A stretch of DNA of 11,632 nt, from the NCBI GenBank assembly GCA_020355145.1, contig CP070660.1, positions 591,811 through 603,442 on the forward strand, given 5' to 3'. This document shows, piece after piece, positions 1-8,066 of this stretch. The position numbers and the translations under genes are program-made. How positions within the stretch are numbered: the first letter of the stretch is position 1; each line of letters starts with the position of its first letter. This DNA comes from Deltaproteobacteria bacterium (GTDB lineage Bacteria > Desulfobacterota > DSM-4660 > Desulfatiglandales > B25-G16). The notes beneath the pieces were generated by a model. The model did not search any database. It was given only the letters and a program-made list of their open reading frames with translations, and had not been told where the DNA came from.

Positions 1-85
1 AAACGGTGCTGGTTTGGTCACCAGCCACAATGTGACCCTGACAGGGCTCAATGACACCACGACGTATTATTTCCGTGTGGGATCT
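1..85 (+). repeat. 85-bp terminal direct repeat, left copy
   Basis: Bases 1-85 are identical to bases 11548-11632. Both copies lie inside surface-protein genes and are read in the same frame. They encode the end of an FN3-like domain, with the motifs GAGLVTSHNVTL and TTTYYFRVGS. The repeat is either the overlap of a circular assembly or a module shared by two paralogous genes. The match to the last base is direct observation; which explanation holds is undecided. Confidence 0.97.
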
Positions 86-457
86 ACAGATGCATCGGGT
101 AATGGGCCGACCACTTCAAACGAGGTGAGCTTTAGCACCGACAATGGCGTTGATGATCCAGATGGAGATATTGATGGTGATGGCATGCCGAATGCGTGGG
201 AAGACACCTATGGCCTAGATCTTAACGATAGTAGCGATGCTTCTCAGGATGCTGACTGGGATGGATTGACAAATCTGCAAGAATATCAGAATAACACGAA
301 CCCCAACGACTCAGATACAGATGGCGATGAGATGACGGATAAGTGGGAGGTGGATAATGGCCTTGATCCAAGGCTCGATGATGCATCAGAGGACCCAGAT
401 GGGGATGGATACAGCAATTTAGAGGAATACAATGCTCTAACTCTTCCGAATGTGTAA
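2..457 (+). CDS. Surface protein, internal segment: end of FN3 domain plus Ca-binding DxDxDG repeats, ends at a premature TAA
   Basis: This reading frame enters from the left edge, so no start codon is visible. It opens inside a fibronectin type III-like domain (to about position 165). An acidic stretch follows with repeated DxDxDG loops: DGDIDGDG, SDTDGDEM and DPDGDGYSNLEEY. Such loops are typical of thrombospondin type 3/EF-hand-like calcium-binding linkers in exported bacterial surface proteins. The frame stops at TAA 455-457 but continues open in the same frame to 1582, so I read this as part of one longer gene. If the window is circular, or if the gene at the right edge is the same gene, the N-terminal signal peptide and first FN3 domains are those encoded from 11018. 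The product would be extracellular. The domain calls rest on motif recognition, and the adhesive role is inferred. Confidence 0.8.
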   Translation, partial: NGAGLVTSHNVTLTGLNDTTTYYFRVGSTDASGNGPTTSNEVSFSTDNGVDDPDGDIDGDGMPNAWEDTYGLDLNDSSDASQDADWDGLTNLQEYQNNTNPNDSDTDGDEMTDKWEVDNGLDPRLDDASEDPDGDGYSNLEEYNALTLPNV

Positions 458-517
458 ACTGATAACCTCAGACCTTATACACCCGCTCTTTCTTCGCCTA
501 CTAATGGCCAAACTGGT

Positions 518-1582
518 GTGTCATTAACACCGGAGCTAGAAATAGGTGATTTCTCTGACCCTGATGCTGATGATACCCACACCCGGAGCCAATGGCAAAT
601 CAGCTCGGAAAGTGATTTCTCATCACTCGTCCTTGATATAACCAGCACCTCTCATCTTACATCATTGAGAGTGCCTCAATCCATTCTGGATGAGGGCACA
701 AGCTATTACTGGCGAGTAAGGTTTTATGACAATTTAGCTGCCTCAGATTGGTCGGAACCCTATGTGTTCACTACCCTTACTACATCAAATGACACGGACG
801 CAAATGGTATACCCGATGCCCAAGAGGTTGATGAGACAGTCGATTTGGATGGTGATGGTACTTCTGATATAGATCAAAGTGATATCAAATGTGTGAAGAC
901 AGTGCTCGGAGATGGGGTGATAGGGGTTTCCATAAAGGACTCCACAACCGTTACCTCCATCGAATCACTAGAGTTTATTGATCCGGATACTATCCCTGAC
1001 ACTACCAATAGACCAGAAGGCCTTCCATTGGGTATCATTAGCTTTAGGTTGAATGTCGGCAGTCCTGGTGATACCGCAGAGGTAACCTTGTATTTTTCAG
1101 GGATGACAGAGGAGACCGAAGAGGATTTGGAAGACCTCTTAGAGCTGGCCAAATGGTATAAATATGACTCCATTAACGGCTGGCGGGATTATTCAGACTA
1201 TGCCACATTTGATATTGGTAGGAAAATGGTTACCTTACAACTTAAAGATGGCAGTTATGGCGATGCTGACGAGACAGCGAACGGTGTGATCGTTGATCCT
1301 TCTGGCATTGGTACTGGCCAAACCATCCCTGAATCTTCTCTTACGCCCACTCCTGAGCTTACTCCTACCAGTGCTGATAGGGGATACGGAGGAGGATGTT
1401 TTATTGCCACGGCTGCCTTAGGCTCGAACGCAAAACTCTCGTCTAACCATCCTTCAGTAAGGGCTGTTGTGAGATACGGTCTTATACCCATAACCGCCGC
1501 AGTGGCCTACACACCACTCTATGTCTTCATCTTATTACTGCTACACAATTTAAAATCTATTAACTTCTTGACAAAAAAGTAA
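518..1582 (+). CDS. Surface protein C-terminal part: Ig/FN3-like domain, choice-of-anchor U domain and CFI-box C-terminal anchor
   Basis: This is the in-frame continuation of the upstream segment past TAA 455-457. The frame is already open from 458, and GTG 518 is only the first possible start. It has no signal peptide and no good ribosome site, so independent expression is doubtful. Numbered from 518, residues 1-86 form an FN3/Ig-like domain (SQWQIS, YYWRVRFYD). Residues 92-118 hold DxDxDG loops. Residues about 119-262 match the choice-of-anchor U pattern, with LPLGIISFRL, a WYKYD segment, LQLKDGSYGDAD and ANGVIVDPSG. A Thr/Pro linker (268-288) leads to GGGCFIATAALGS (291-303), the CFI-box CTERM motif, and a hydrophobic segment (about 322-345) with a short basic tail. 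The protein should end at the cell envelope. The part between CFI-box and membrane segment looks shorter than usual for the family, as judged from memory. With the upstream segment this makes an interrupted gene. Confidence 0.75.
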   Translation: MSLTPELEIGDFSDPDADDTHTRSQWQISSESDFSSLVLDITSTSHLTSLRVPQSILDEGTSYYWRVRFYDNLAASDWSEPYVFTTLTTSNDTDANGIPDAQEVDETVDLDGDGTSDIDQSDIKCVKTVLGDGVIGVSIKDSTTVTSIESLEFIDPDTIPDTTNRPEGLPLGIISFRLNVGSPGDTAEVTLYFSGMTEETEEDLEDLLELAKWYKYDSINGWRDYSDYATFDIGRKMVTLQLKDGSYGDADETANGVIVDPSGIGTGQTIPESSLTPTPELTPTSADRGYGGGCFIATAALGSNAKLSSNHPSVRAVVRYGLIPITAAVAYTPLYVFILLLLHNLKSINFLTKK

Positions 1583-1597
1583 TATTAACTTTAGCAT
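1568..1597 (+). promoter_or_regulatory. Possible sigma70 promoter for the TPR lipoprotein gene
   Basis: TTGACA (1568-1573) is separated by 18 bases from TAGCAT (1592-1597), which matches four of six positions of the -10 consensus. It overlaps the end of the surface-protein frame and lies about 60 bases before the TPR gene. Three ATTAACTT copies (1559, 1584, 1607) overlap it. The -10 is weak, so this is tentative. Confidence 0.35.
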
Positions 1598-1653
1598 TAG
1601 AGAGATATTAACTTCAATATCTTGATTCATATTTTGAGAAGGAGAAATAAAAT

Positions 1654-3969
1654 ATGAGCCTTAAGGTAGGAAGAAGCCTTTTCGTGCTTAAAAAGATTAT
1701 TACTATCCTCTTGATTGTAGCCTTTTCAACCATCTATTGGGGTTGTGCTAGTAAAGAGGAGAAAAAGGCCAAGCACTTGGCCAATGCCCAAAAATATGTC
1801 AAGAGTCTTGAATACAACAAGGCTGTAATTGAGTATAAAAATGTAATCCAGATTGACCCAAAAGATGCCTCGGCTCACTATGGGTTAGGTCAGGTGTATT
1901 TAAAGCTGAAAAGAGGGCCGCAGGCCTTTCGCTCTTTTCAACGAGCAACCGAACTTGATCCTGACCATCTCGATGCCCAATTAAAGCTGGGTAACTTCTA
2001 TCTTCTGGGCAAAAAGATAGAGGAGGCAAGGAAAAAAGCAGACCTGGTCTTAACAAAAGACCCAGCAAACATTGATGGATTAATGCTCCTCTCGGGTGTT
2101 CAACTTCAAGAGAAAAAGACAGGCGAGGCCATTCAAACGCTGGAAAAGGCTATTAATATTGATCCGAAACAGTTTAAGGTTCGATTGGCACTCGGGCGAT
2201 TGTTTTCTCTGGATGGGAAATATGGAAAGGCCGAGGCAGAATATAAGAGTGCACTGGTGCAAGACCCAAAACTGCCTGTTATCAGAGTTGAGTTGTCAAA
2301 GTTATACGTGAAAATGGGTCGCCATGATGAGGCCGAAAAGCAACTGAAAACGCTGGTTGCAGGCTCAACGTCTAAGCATATCTCATTAATTACCCTTGGG
2401 CAGTTTTATGAAAATGTGGGGAAATGGAAACAAGCAGAGGAAACATACCAGAAGGCAATCAGCGTAGCGCCTGAAGATAATGTTGGCCCGTTAATGATTT
2501 TAGCCAATTATTATGTTCGCAGGAACTCCTACGATTCTGCCCTCAAGACCATGGAGAAGGCTGTCTCCATTAAGGGAGAAGATACCGATATTCAAGCCGC
2601 TATTGCCCGACTTCATTTTGCATACAAACACTTCCCCGAGGCTGAGGAGACAGTGGATGCCCTTCTTAAGAAAGACAGGGGACATCCAGGGGCAAACCTT
2701 ATAAAGGGAAGGCTTTTGCTGAATAAGGGCAATTTTTCCGAAGCGGTGTCCTGTTTTGACACTGTGGCTAAAAATGAGCCCCGCCTGGCCGATGCATATC
2801 TTTATAGGGCTCTCGCTTTATTGGGTAAGAAAGAGGACGCACTGGCCCGAAAAGACCTTCTCCGTGCACTTGAACTTGACCCGAGACTTATAGGTGCAAG
2901 ACTGATTTTAGCCGAATTCTATCTTAGAGAAAGAAATCTGGATCTGGCAAAACAAGAGCTCAATAAGGTTTTAGACCAGGATCCAAAAAATCTGCAGGCA
3001 TTGGTTTATGACGGCAATCTGGCACTCTTAGAAAAAAGACCCCTCGATGCTGAAAAGAGCTTTAAAAAGGCGATCGAATTGGCGCCTGAAAATCCGATAG
3101 GCTATAGCAGGCTGGGATTACTTTACCTATTAAAAAAACAACATGAAAAGGCATTAAAGGAGTTTGCCAGGGCCCTGAGGTTAAAACCTGGCCTAAGGGA
3201 AGCGTTAACCTATACTGTTTTAATTTACCTTGAACAAAAAGAACTCGATAAGGCACTCAAATTCTGTGACCGTCAATCTGAAGGTTTGCCAAAGGATTCA
3301 ATATCCCTGGCCTTTATCTATGATCTTAAAGGCAGAATCTATTTGGCAAGCAAAAAGATTGCTCAGGCCGAAGAGAGTTTCGAGAAGGCGATCGAGATCG
3401 ACTCCAATATATTATCTCCTTACATTGCTCTGGCCAGGATTTATATAAGACAGAGAGATACTGATAGGGCTATCTCCAAGTACAAGGAGATTTTGGTCAA
3501 GAGGCCTTCCTACCTTCCCGCACAGATGTCACTTGGGACTATTTATCAACAGATAGGGAATATCAAAGAGGCAGAATCTTATTATCGACAGGCCCTTGAG
3601 ATCAGGAAGGACTTTGCACCAGCGGCCAATAACCTGGCCTGGATACTGGCCGAGCACGGAGGAAATATAGATGAGGCCTTGGGTTTGGCACAAACAGCCA
3701 AGGAAAAGATGCCAAGGGACCCCTCAATTATGGATACCCTGGGCTGGATATTTTATAAGAAAGGTCTTTATCGTAGCGCCATAGTAGAGTTAGAGCAGAG
3801 TCATGAAAAGATGCAGACAAATCCAGTGATACTTTATCATCTGGGCATGGCATATCTGAAAAACAACCAGAAGGAAGAGGCCAAAGCAGCACTTGAAAAG
3901 GCCCTTAAACTAGATAAGGAGTTCCCGGGTTACAAGGAGGCCCGGCAAGCATTGGCGGAGATGAAATGA
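1654..3969 (+). CDS. TPR-repeat lipoprotein (771 aa)
   Basis: The N-terminus has basic residues, a hydrophobic stretch and Cys31 in the context IYWGC, so it is probably a signal-peptidase II substrate and membrane-attached. The -3 and -2 residues (Tyr, Trp) are unusual for a lipobox. From about residue 40 to the end the protein is almost entirely tetratricopeptide repeats: roughly 20 units of about 34 residues, with recurring A..Y..A and LDP..A.A...LG signatures. It has no enzymatic motif and should act as a scaffold for protein contacts in the periplasm or at the outer membrane. Long TPR lipoproteins of this kind accompany exopolysaccharide or PEP-CTERM-type surface loci, where PrsT is a named example. 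I cannot assign it to that family without the other system genes. AAGGAG (1639-1644) sits nine bases before the ATG and supports this start. The gene lies 71 bases after the surface-protein gene and 74 before a receiver-domain gene, all on one strand, so co-transcription is possible. Confidence 0.9.
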   Translation: MSLKVGRSLFVLKKIITILLIVAFSTIYWGCASKEEKKAKHLANAQKYVKSLEYNKAVIEYKNVIQIDPKDASAHYGLGQVYLKLKRGPQAFRSFQRATELDPDHLDAQLKLGNFYLLGKKIEEARKKADLVLTKDPANIDGLMLLSGVQLQEKKTGEAIQTLEKAINIDPKQFKVRLALGRLFSLDGKYGKAEAEYKSALVQDPKLPVIRVELSKLYVKMGRHDEAEKQLKTLVAGSTSKHISLITLGQFYENVGKWKQAEETYQKAISVAPEDNVGPLMILANYYVRRNSYDSALKTMEKAVSIKGEDTDIQAAIARLHFAYKHFPEAEETVDALLKKDRGHPGANLIKGRLLLNKGNFSEAVSCFDTVAKNEPRLADAYLYRALALLGKKEDALARKDLLRALELDPRLIGARLILAEFYLRERNLDLAKQELNKVLDQDPKNLQALVYDGNLALLEKRPLDAEKSFKKAIELAPENPIGYSRLGLLYLLKKQHEKALKEFARALRLKPGLREALTYTVLIYLEQKELDKALKFCDRQSEGLPKDSISLAFIYDLKGRIYLASKKIAQAEESFEKAIEIDSNILSPYIALARIYIRQRDTDRAISKYKEILVKRPSYLPAQMSLGTIYQQIGNIKEAESYYRQALEIRKDFAPAANNLAWILAEHGGNIDEALGLAQTAKEKMPRDPSIMDTLGWIFYKKGLYRSAIVELEQSHEKMQTNPVILYHLGMAYLKNNQKEEAKAALEKALKLDKEFPGYKEARQALAEMK

Positions 3970-4043
3970 ATACCATAATTTAAGACTATACCTCATAAGG
4001 GAAATTGAGTTTTGTTTGGAAAGACATACTGAAGGAGGGTGTA

Positions 4044-4403
4044 ATGAAAAAGACAATACTTATTATTGAAGACGATAATCATGTTCTCTCTATGATGAAG
4101 AACTATCTTGAATACTTAGGCTATAATATAATAAATGCTTCAAATGGATTGGATGGGTTAAAGATGCTCAGATCTAAAGACTACGATTTGGTTATTACAG
4201 ATATCGTTATGCCCTATGTTAGTGGAGTCGGAATTATCTCTGTTATAAAAGAGAAGGCCCCCGGCTTACCCGTAATAGCCATCACTGCATATGGGAAAAA
4301 CCCTGAAAGACTTGCAGCTGAGAAACAGGCAGATCTCGTATTAAGAAAACCATTTGAGATGGAAAGATTAAAGGATCATGTGGTGAAGTTACTTGGGAGC
4401 TAG
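4044..4403 (+). CDS. Single-domain response regulator (CheY-like receiver, 119 aa)
   Basis: The protein is one receiver domain with no output domain. The acidic pair follows IIIE near the N-terminus (Asp10, Asp11). The phospho-acceptor is Asp53 in VITDIVMP, the conserved Thr is Thr81 in IAITAYG, and the conserved Lys is Lys102 in LRKPF, so it should be phosphorylatable. ATG 4044 is chosen over an upstream in-frame TTG at 4005 because GGAGGG (4034-4039) lies at ideal distance and the fold begins with MKKTILIIEDD. It is 15 bases from, and convergent with, a hybrid histidine kinase gene. That kinase is a plausible phosphodonor, directly or through its own receiver. The output partner is unknown: it could act by protein contact or as a phosphate sink. 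Confidence 0.93.
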   Translation: MKKTILIIEDDNHVLSMMKNYLEYLGYNIINASNGLDGLKMLRSKDYDLVITDIVMPYVSGVGIISVIKEKAPGLPVIAITAYGKNPERLAAEKQADLVLRKPFEMERLKDHVVKLLGS

Positions 4404-4418
4404 GAGGGTTTGATCTTT

Positions 4419-6827
4419 TTAAGATTTAAGGGCACCTAAAATAACCTTACTTAATTTGCTTAAATCGAAAGGCTTAGGGACAAAGTCCCTTATAACATCT
4501 TTCAAGCTATCATCTATTTCGATGGGCGCCTCTTGGTAGCCGGAAATGATCACTATTCTGGCAGCCGGGTCATCCTCAAGAATCTTTTTGGCACACATTG
4601 CTCCATCCATCTCAGGCATCTTCCAATCCAACAAAACTAAATCAGGTTTATGCGTCTTGTAGGATTCAATGGCCTGGCTACCGTTACTTACTGAATCTAC
4701 TTCATAACCTATAGCCTTGACCATATTCCCAAGACCTTCCAAAACAAGCGGTTCATCCTCTACAATTAAGACTTTTCGTCTTTCCCCACGCTTGACTCTC
4801 GGTAAAGATTCTGATTCAACCCGCTCAAATTCTTCAGCTATGGGAAAGGAGACTTTGAACGCTGTCCCTTTGCCTGGTTGTGATGACACAAATATAGTAC
4901 CATTGTGTTCTTCTACTATACCATGAGTTATCGACAGACCTAGGCCGGTTCCTTCGCCAACAATCTTCGTAGTATAAAATGGGTCAAATATATCTTTCAA
5001 GGCCTCTTCATCAATACCAGATCCAGTGTCGGAAATGGTAACTACAACCTCCTCCTTATCTCTCTTTGCCTCTATCTTTAGCTCACCACCGTCTGGCATT
5101 GAATCTCGTGCATTATTACACAAATTCATAAAAACCTGGTTTAGGCTTAAAGGGTCGCCCTTAATTGGTAGTGGCTCCTCTATGTTAGTGATAATCCTTA
5201 TCCTCGTATCAAAGGTATTACTGATTATCTTATATGTTTCATGGAGAACATCCTTTAGATCCAAGGGAAGCATCTCTATTTCAACTTCCTGCCTGGAGAA
5301 TTTCAACAGGCTATCAATGAAATCAGAACCCCTTTTTACTGCTTCATCAATAACCCTTGTAACTTCTTGTAATTGTTTATCTTGACTATATGCCAACTGA
5401 AGAAATTGACTATTGCCCATAATAGCCTGTAAGATATTTCTAAAATTATGCGCCACACCCCCTGCCAGCCTGCCTAATGATTCCATCTTCTGAGCATGAA
5501 AAAGCCGTCTTTGAAGTTTCTGCTGACTCTCAACCGCCCGCTTTTGTTCAGTTACATCTTCATAGATGAATACAATCTCTCCATTTGGCAGCTTATAAAC
5601 GTAATCCTTCCTCCAGGACGAAATTCTATTATCCTCATATATCACCATCGGAGGATGATCTTCAGGCTTGCCTGTTTCCCAGACCCTTCTAAGTATATCA
5701 AAAAGGCCAAGATCTCTAAAACCTGGAAAAACAGTGAGGACACTCTTACCAATTACATCCTCTTTTTTTATTTTGTCTATCTCTTCAGCAGCCTTGTTCA
5801 AATCCTTAAAGATAAAATTTTCACCATCACCCAGCGGCTCGAATATAGCAACCCCATTACTCATATTTTCGAACACCGCCCTAAATCTTGATTCACTCTC
5901 TTTTAATCTATCTCGAGTCATTGCTAACTGTTTCGTTCTACGTTCAACCAATTTTTCTAAATCCGAGTAAAGCCGAGCATTCTCTAGGGCAATGGCCGTA
6001 GTATTTCCTAAGCCAATGAGCAATTGGAGGTCATCCCTTCTGAATCCGTCAGGCGATCCAATGGAATCTACATAGATTACTCCCCGTACCTCTCCTTTAT
6101 GCTTGAGTGGCACACACATAACTGATTTGATATTGCTATCAGAGGTCTCAGCTTTATCTACACAGCCCGTATCGCCCATCATTACCGGCTTACCTTCTTT
6201 TATAGTCCTATTAACGATAGCCCTGCTGTAATTAATTTTACTGTCCATTCTCGTCCTTGAGACCACCTCTTGTAATTTGCCAGTTTCTTTATCTAACAAC
6301 AATATGACTCCACGATCGATTCTCTTTAAAAGATTAAAAACCCGATCTATCACCTCACTTAAAAGTTCATCGATATTGAGGGATTGAGCAAAAATATCTG
6401 ACACTCTAAGCAGTAGTTCCAAACTAAGTATATGGTTCCTAGAGCTATCCTTTACCAATAAGGGCTCCCTCGTGTTAGAGGACTCTGTTTGTGCATTCCT
6501 AGGGTATGGTTTAGCCAATTTCTTCCTAGAAGATTCCTTTTGCAATGATAGAATTGTGTTTCCAATAAGTAAATTGCTCCCTTTTTTTATCTCAACCTCC
6601 TGCCCTGGTTCTATCTTTTCTCCATCAATGAAGACGCCCCGAAGGCTGTTTAGATCTACAATAAAAAAGGTATCACCCTTTTTTAGAAACCTGGCATGAT
6701 GCCGTGAAACTCCTTTACCTGGGATACGGACATCATTGTCAGGAGATCTCCCAATAGCGGTGATGCCATCATTAAGGGTAAAGGAGATGCCTTTCTTTGG
6801 ACCCTCAATAACGTACAATGTGTTCAA
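4419..6827 (-). CDS. Hybrid sensor histidine kinase: FHA-GAF-PAS-HisKA-HATPase-REC (802 aa)
   Basis: Domains in order, numbered from TTG 6827. FHA, about 1-98, has AIGRSPDND and SRHHARF, which fits phosphothreonine peptide binding. GAF, about 140-292. PAS, about 312-430. HisKA, about 445-512, has the phospho-acceptor His460 in GGVAHNFRN. The ATPase, about 555-665, has NLCNNARD, ISDTGSGID and GTGLGLSI. A C-terminal receiver, about 685-800, has Asp734 in LVLLDWKMP and a PKPF lysine. No membrane segment is evident, so the kinase is probably cytosolic and senses soluble ligands through GAF or PAS. The longer frame starts at TTG 6866 without a ribosome site. TTG 6827 follows AAGGGGGG and places the FHA fold at the N-terminus. 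It lies 46 bases after the sigma54 activator gene, likely one operon. The FHA domain suggests input from Ser/Thr phosphorylation. No local Ser/Thr kinase is visible. Confidence 0.92.
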   Translation of the reverse strand: MNTLYVIEGPKKGISFTLNDGITAIGRSPDNDVRIPGKGVSRHHARFLKKGDTFFIVDLNSLRGVFIDGEKIEPGQEVEIKKGSNLLIGNTILSLQKESSRKKLAKPYPRNAQTESSNTREPLLVKDSSRNHILSLELLLRVSDIFAQSLNIDELLSEVIDRVFNLLKRIDRGVILLLDKETGKLQEVVSRTRMDSKINYSRAIVNRTIKEGKPVMMGDTGCVDKAETSDSNIKSVMCVPLKHKGEVRGVIYVDSIGSPDGFRRDDLQLLIGLGNTTAIALENARLYSDLEKLVERRTKQLAMTRDRLKESESRFRAVFENMSNGVAIFEPLGDGENFIFKDLNKAAEEIDKIKKEDVIGKSVLTVFPGFRDLGLFDILRRVWETGKPEDHPPMVIYEDNRISSWRKDYVYKLPNGEIVFIYEDVTEQKRAVESQQKLQRRLFHAQKMESLGRLAGGVAHNFRNILQAIMGNSQFLQLAYSQDKQLQEVTRVIDEAVKRGSDFIDSLLKFSRQEVEIEMLPLDLKDVLHETYKIISNTFDTRIRIITNIEEPLPIKGDPLSLNQVFMNLCNNARDSMPDGGELKIEAKRDKEEVVVTISDTGSGIDEEALKDIFDPFYTTKIVGEGTGLGLSITHGIVEEHNGTIFVSSQPGKGTAFKVSFPIAEEFERVESESLPRVKRGERRKVLIVEDEPLVLEGLGNMVKAIGYEVDSVSNGSQAIESYKTHKPDLVLLDWKMPEMDGAMCAKKILEDDPAARIVIISGYQEAPIEIDDSLKDVIRDFVPKPFDLSKLSKVILGALKS

Positions 6828-6831
6828 AATT

Positions 6832-6839
6832 CCCCCCTT
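6832..6839 (-). promoter_or_regulatory. Purine-rich Shine-Dalgarno that decides a TTG start for the hybrid kinase
   Basis: On the minus strand AAGGGGGG is followed by four bases and TTG (6827-6825). The upstream in-frame TTG at 6866 lacks any such site. The chosen start removes 13 residues that are not part of the FHA fold. Confidence 0.6.
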
Positions 6840-6873
6840 AGAAATACTTTCCACACCATTACCCAAAAAATAG

Positions 6874-7950
6874 TCAGTTCTTGGGGAATCCTAATTTAAA
6901 CTCTTCAATTCTGTTTAAGAGAGTCTTATAACTAACCCCCAATAATTCCGCAGCCTTCTTCCTGTTCCAGCGCGTCAATTCCAAGGCCCTGCAAATAGCT
7001 GCTCTTTCAACCTCAGCAATATGTTGCCTTCGTAGTGTCTTTAAACAGATATCCCTCTTACCCTTAACCAACTGTCTTATCTTTGTCTCATCCCACATTT
7101 GATAGTGATTACTCCCAGTGGGGCTCGAGCCTTCTTCCTGACTATCTGTCATTTCCCCGAGCTTCAAATCAGCATAAATAATATCTGTTTTCTGCAATGC
7201 TATAATCCCTTTAACGATATTCTCCAATTCTCTAACATTGCCCGGCCAGTTGTATCTCTGAAGATGCTCTTTTATAGAATCATCAATATGGATGGGATCT
7301 TTCTTTAGTTCATTGCAATATTTATCCATAAAGTAATTGGTTAAAAGAAGAATATCTTCCTTTCTCTCCCTTAATGGAGGAACTACAATAGAGATTACGT
7401 TCAAACGGTAATACAGGTCATTCCTGAAGGTACCTTCTACAACCTTGTCCTCCAGATTTGAATTCGTAGCAGCTATGATCCGAACATCTATTGGTGTTTC
7501 CTTTATACTGCCAAGTCTCGACAATCTTTGGTCTTCCAATATTTGGAGGATCTTCGATTGAAGTGAAAGGCTAAGTGTCGCTATTTCATCTAAAAAGATC
7601 GTCCCTTTATTAGCATTCTCAAACCTTCCCGGCTTATCGTGAGAAGCACCTGTAAAGGCTCCTTTACTGTAGCCAAACAGTTCACTCTCTAATAGCTCGC
7701 TCGGTAATGCTGCACAATTAACTGTGATGAAGTTTTCTCCTTTTCGTTTAGACCTAAAGTGAATACACCTAGCCACCAACTCCTTACCTGTACCACTCTC
7801 TCCCCGTATCAAAACAGTTACATCCTTATCACTCACCTTTTCTATGTTTTCCCTAACTGAGTTTATGGCATCGCTCTCACCTACAATCGCTGAATAGGGA
7901 TTCTCTACATCCCAAGAATACTTCTTTCCAGATAGCAACAATTCCTTCAT
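6874..7950 (-). CDS. Sigma54-dependent transcriptional activator without sensor domain (AAA+ and Fis-type HTH, 358 aa)
   Basis: This bacterial enhancer-binding protein consists almost only of the sigma54 AAA+ domain and a Fis-type helix-turn-helix. Walker A is GESGTGKE (50-57) and the sigma54-contacting loop is GAFTGA (97-102). Walker B is GTIFLDEI (116-123), and WPGNVRELEN (236-245) follows. The HTH occupies about 325-350 (KKAAELLGVSYKTLLNRI). All ATPase and sigma54-contact motifs look intact. Only about 20 residues precede the AAA+ domain, so there is no receiver, GAF or PAS domain. The layout resembles PspF, which is controlled by a partner protein in trans. An in-frame TAG lies shortly upstream, so ATG 7950 is the only good start, although its ribosome site is weak. 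The hybrid kinase follows after 46 bases. Since this activator has no receiver domain, any link to the kinase must be indirect. Confidence 0.92.
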   Translation of the reverse strand: MKELLLSGKKYSWDVENPYSAIVGESDAINSVRENIEKVSDKDVTVLIRGESGTGKELVARCIHFRSKRKGENFITVNCAALPSELLESELFGYSKGAFTGASHDKPGRFENANKGTIFLDEIATLSLSLQSKILQILEDQRLSRLGSIKETPIDVRIIAATNSNLEDKVVEGTFRNDLYYRLNVISIVVPPLRERKEDILLLTNYFMDKYCNELKKDPIHIDDSIKEHLQRYNWPGNVRELENIVKGIIALQKTDIIYADLKLGEMTDSQEEGSSPTGSNHYQMWDETKIRQLVKGKRDICLKTLRRQHIAEVERAAICRALELTRWNRKKAAELLGVSYKTLLNRIEEFKLGFPKN

Positions 7951-8037
7951 AGTCCGGGGTAACCTTTCTGTCTAAACATCACGACTGCCAGAGATGAGAT
8001 AGATAATTTAAATAAGGGATGGGAATTTTATAGAATT

Positions 8038-8066
8038 TTTATACCATTCTATGGGGCCTTTGTCAA
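8038..8066 (-). promoter_or_regulatory. Strong sigma70-type promoter for the activator-kinase pair, at the IS border
   Basis: On the minus strand TTGACA (8066-8061) is separated by exactly 17 bases from TATAAA (8043-8038). Transcription would start about 80 bases before ATG 7950. The -35 overlaps the last codons of the transposase remnant, so the insertion and its duplication may have built or moved this promoter. The match is seen directly; activity is inferred. Confidence 0.65.

Noticed and set aside
4005..4043. TTG 4005 as the start of the receiver protein
   Set aside because: The ATG at 4044 has a near-perfect Shine-Dalgarno and begins the receiver fold; the 13 extra residues add nothing recognisable.
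4409..4424. Bidirectional terminator between the convergent receiver and kinase genes
   Set aside because: The only inverted repeat, ATCTT/AAGAT, has a 5-bp AT-rich stem and no supporting GC pairs, too weak to call.
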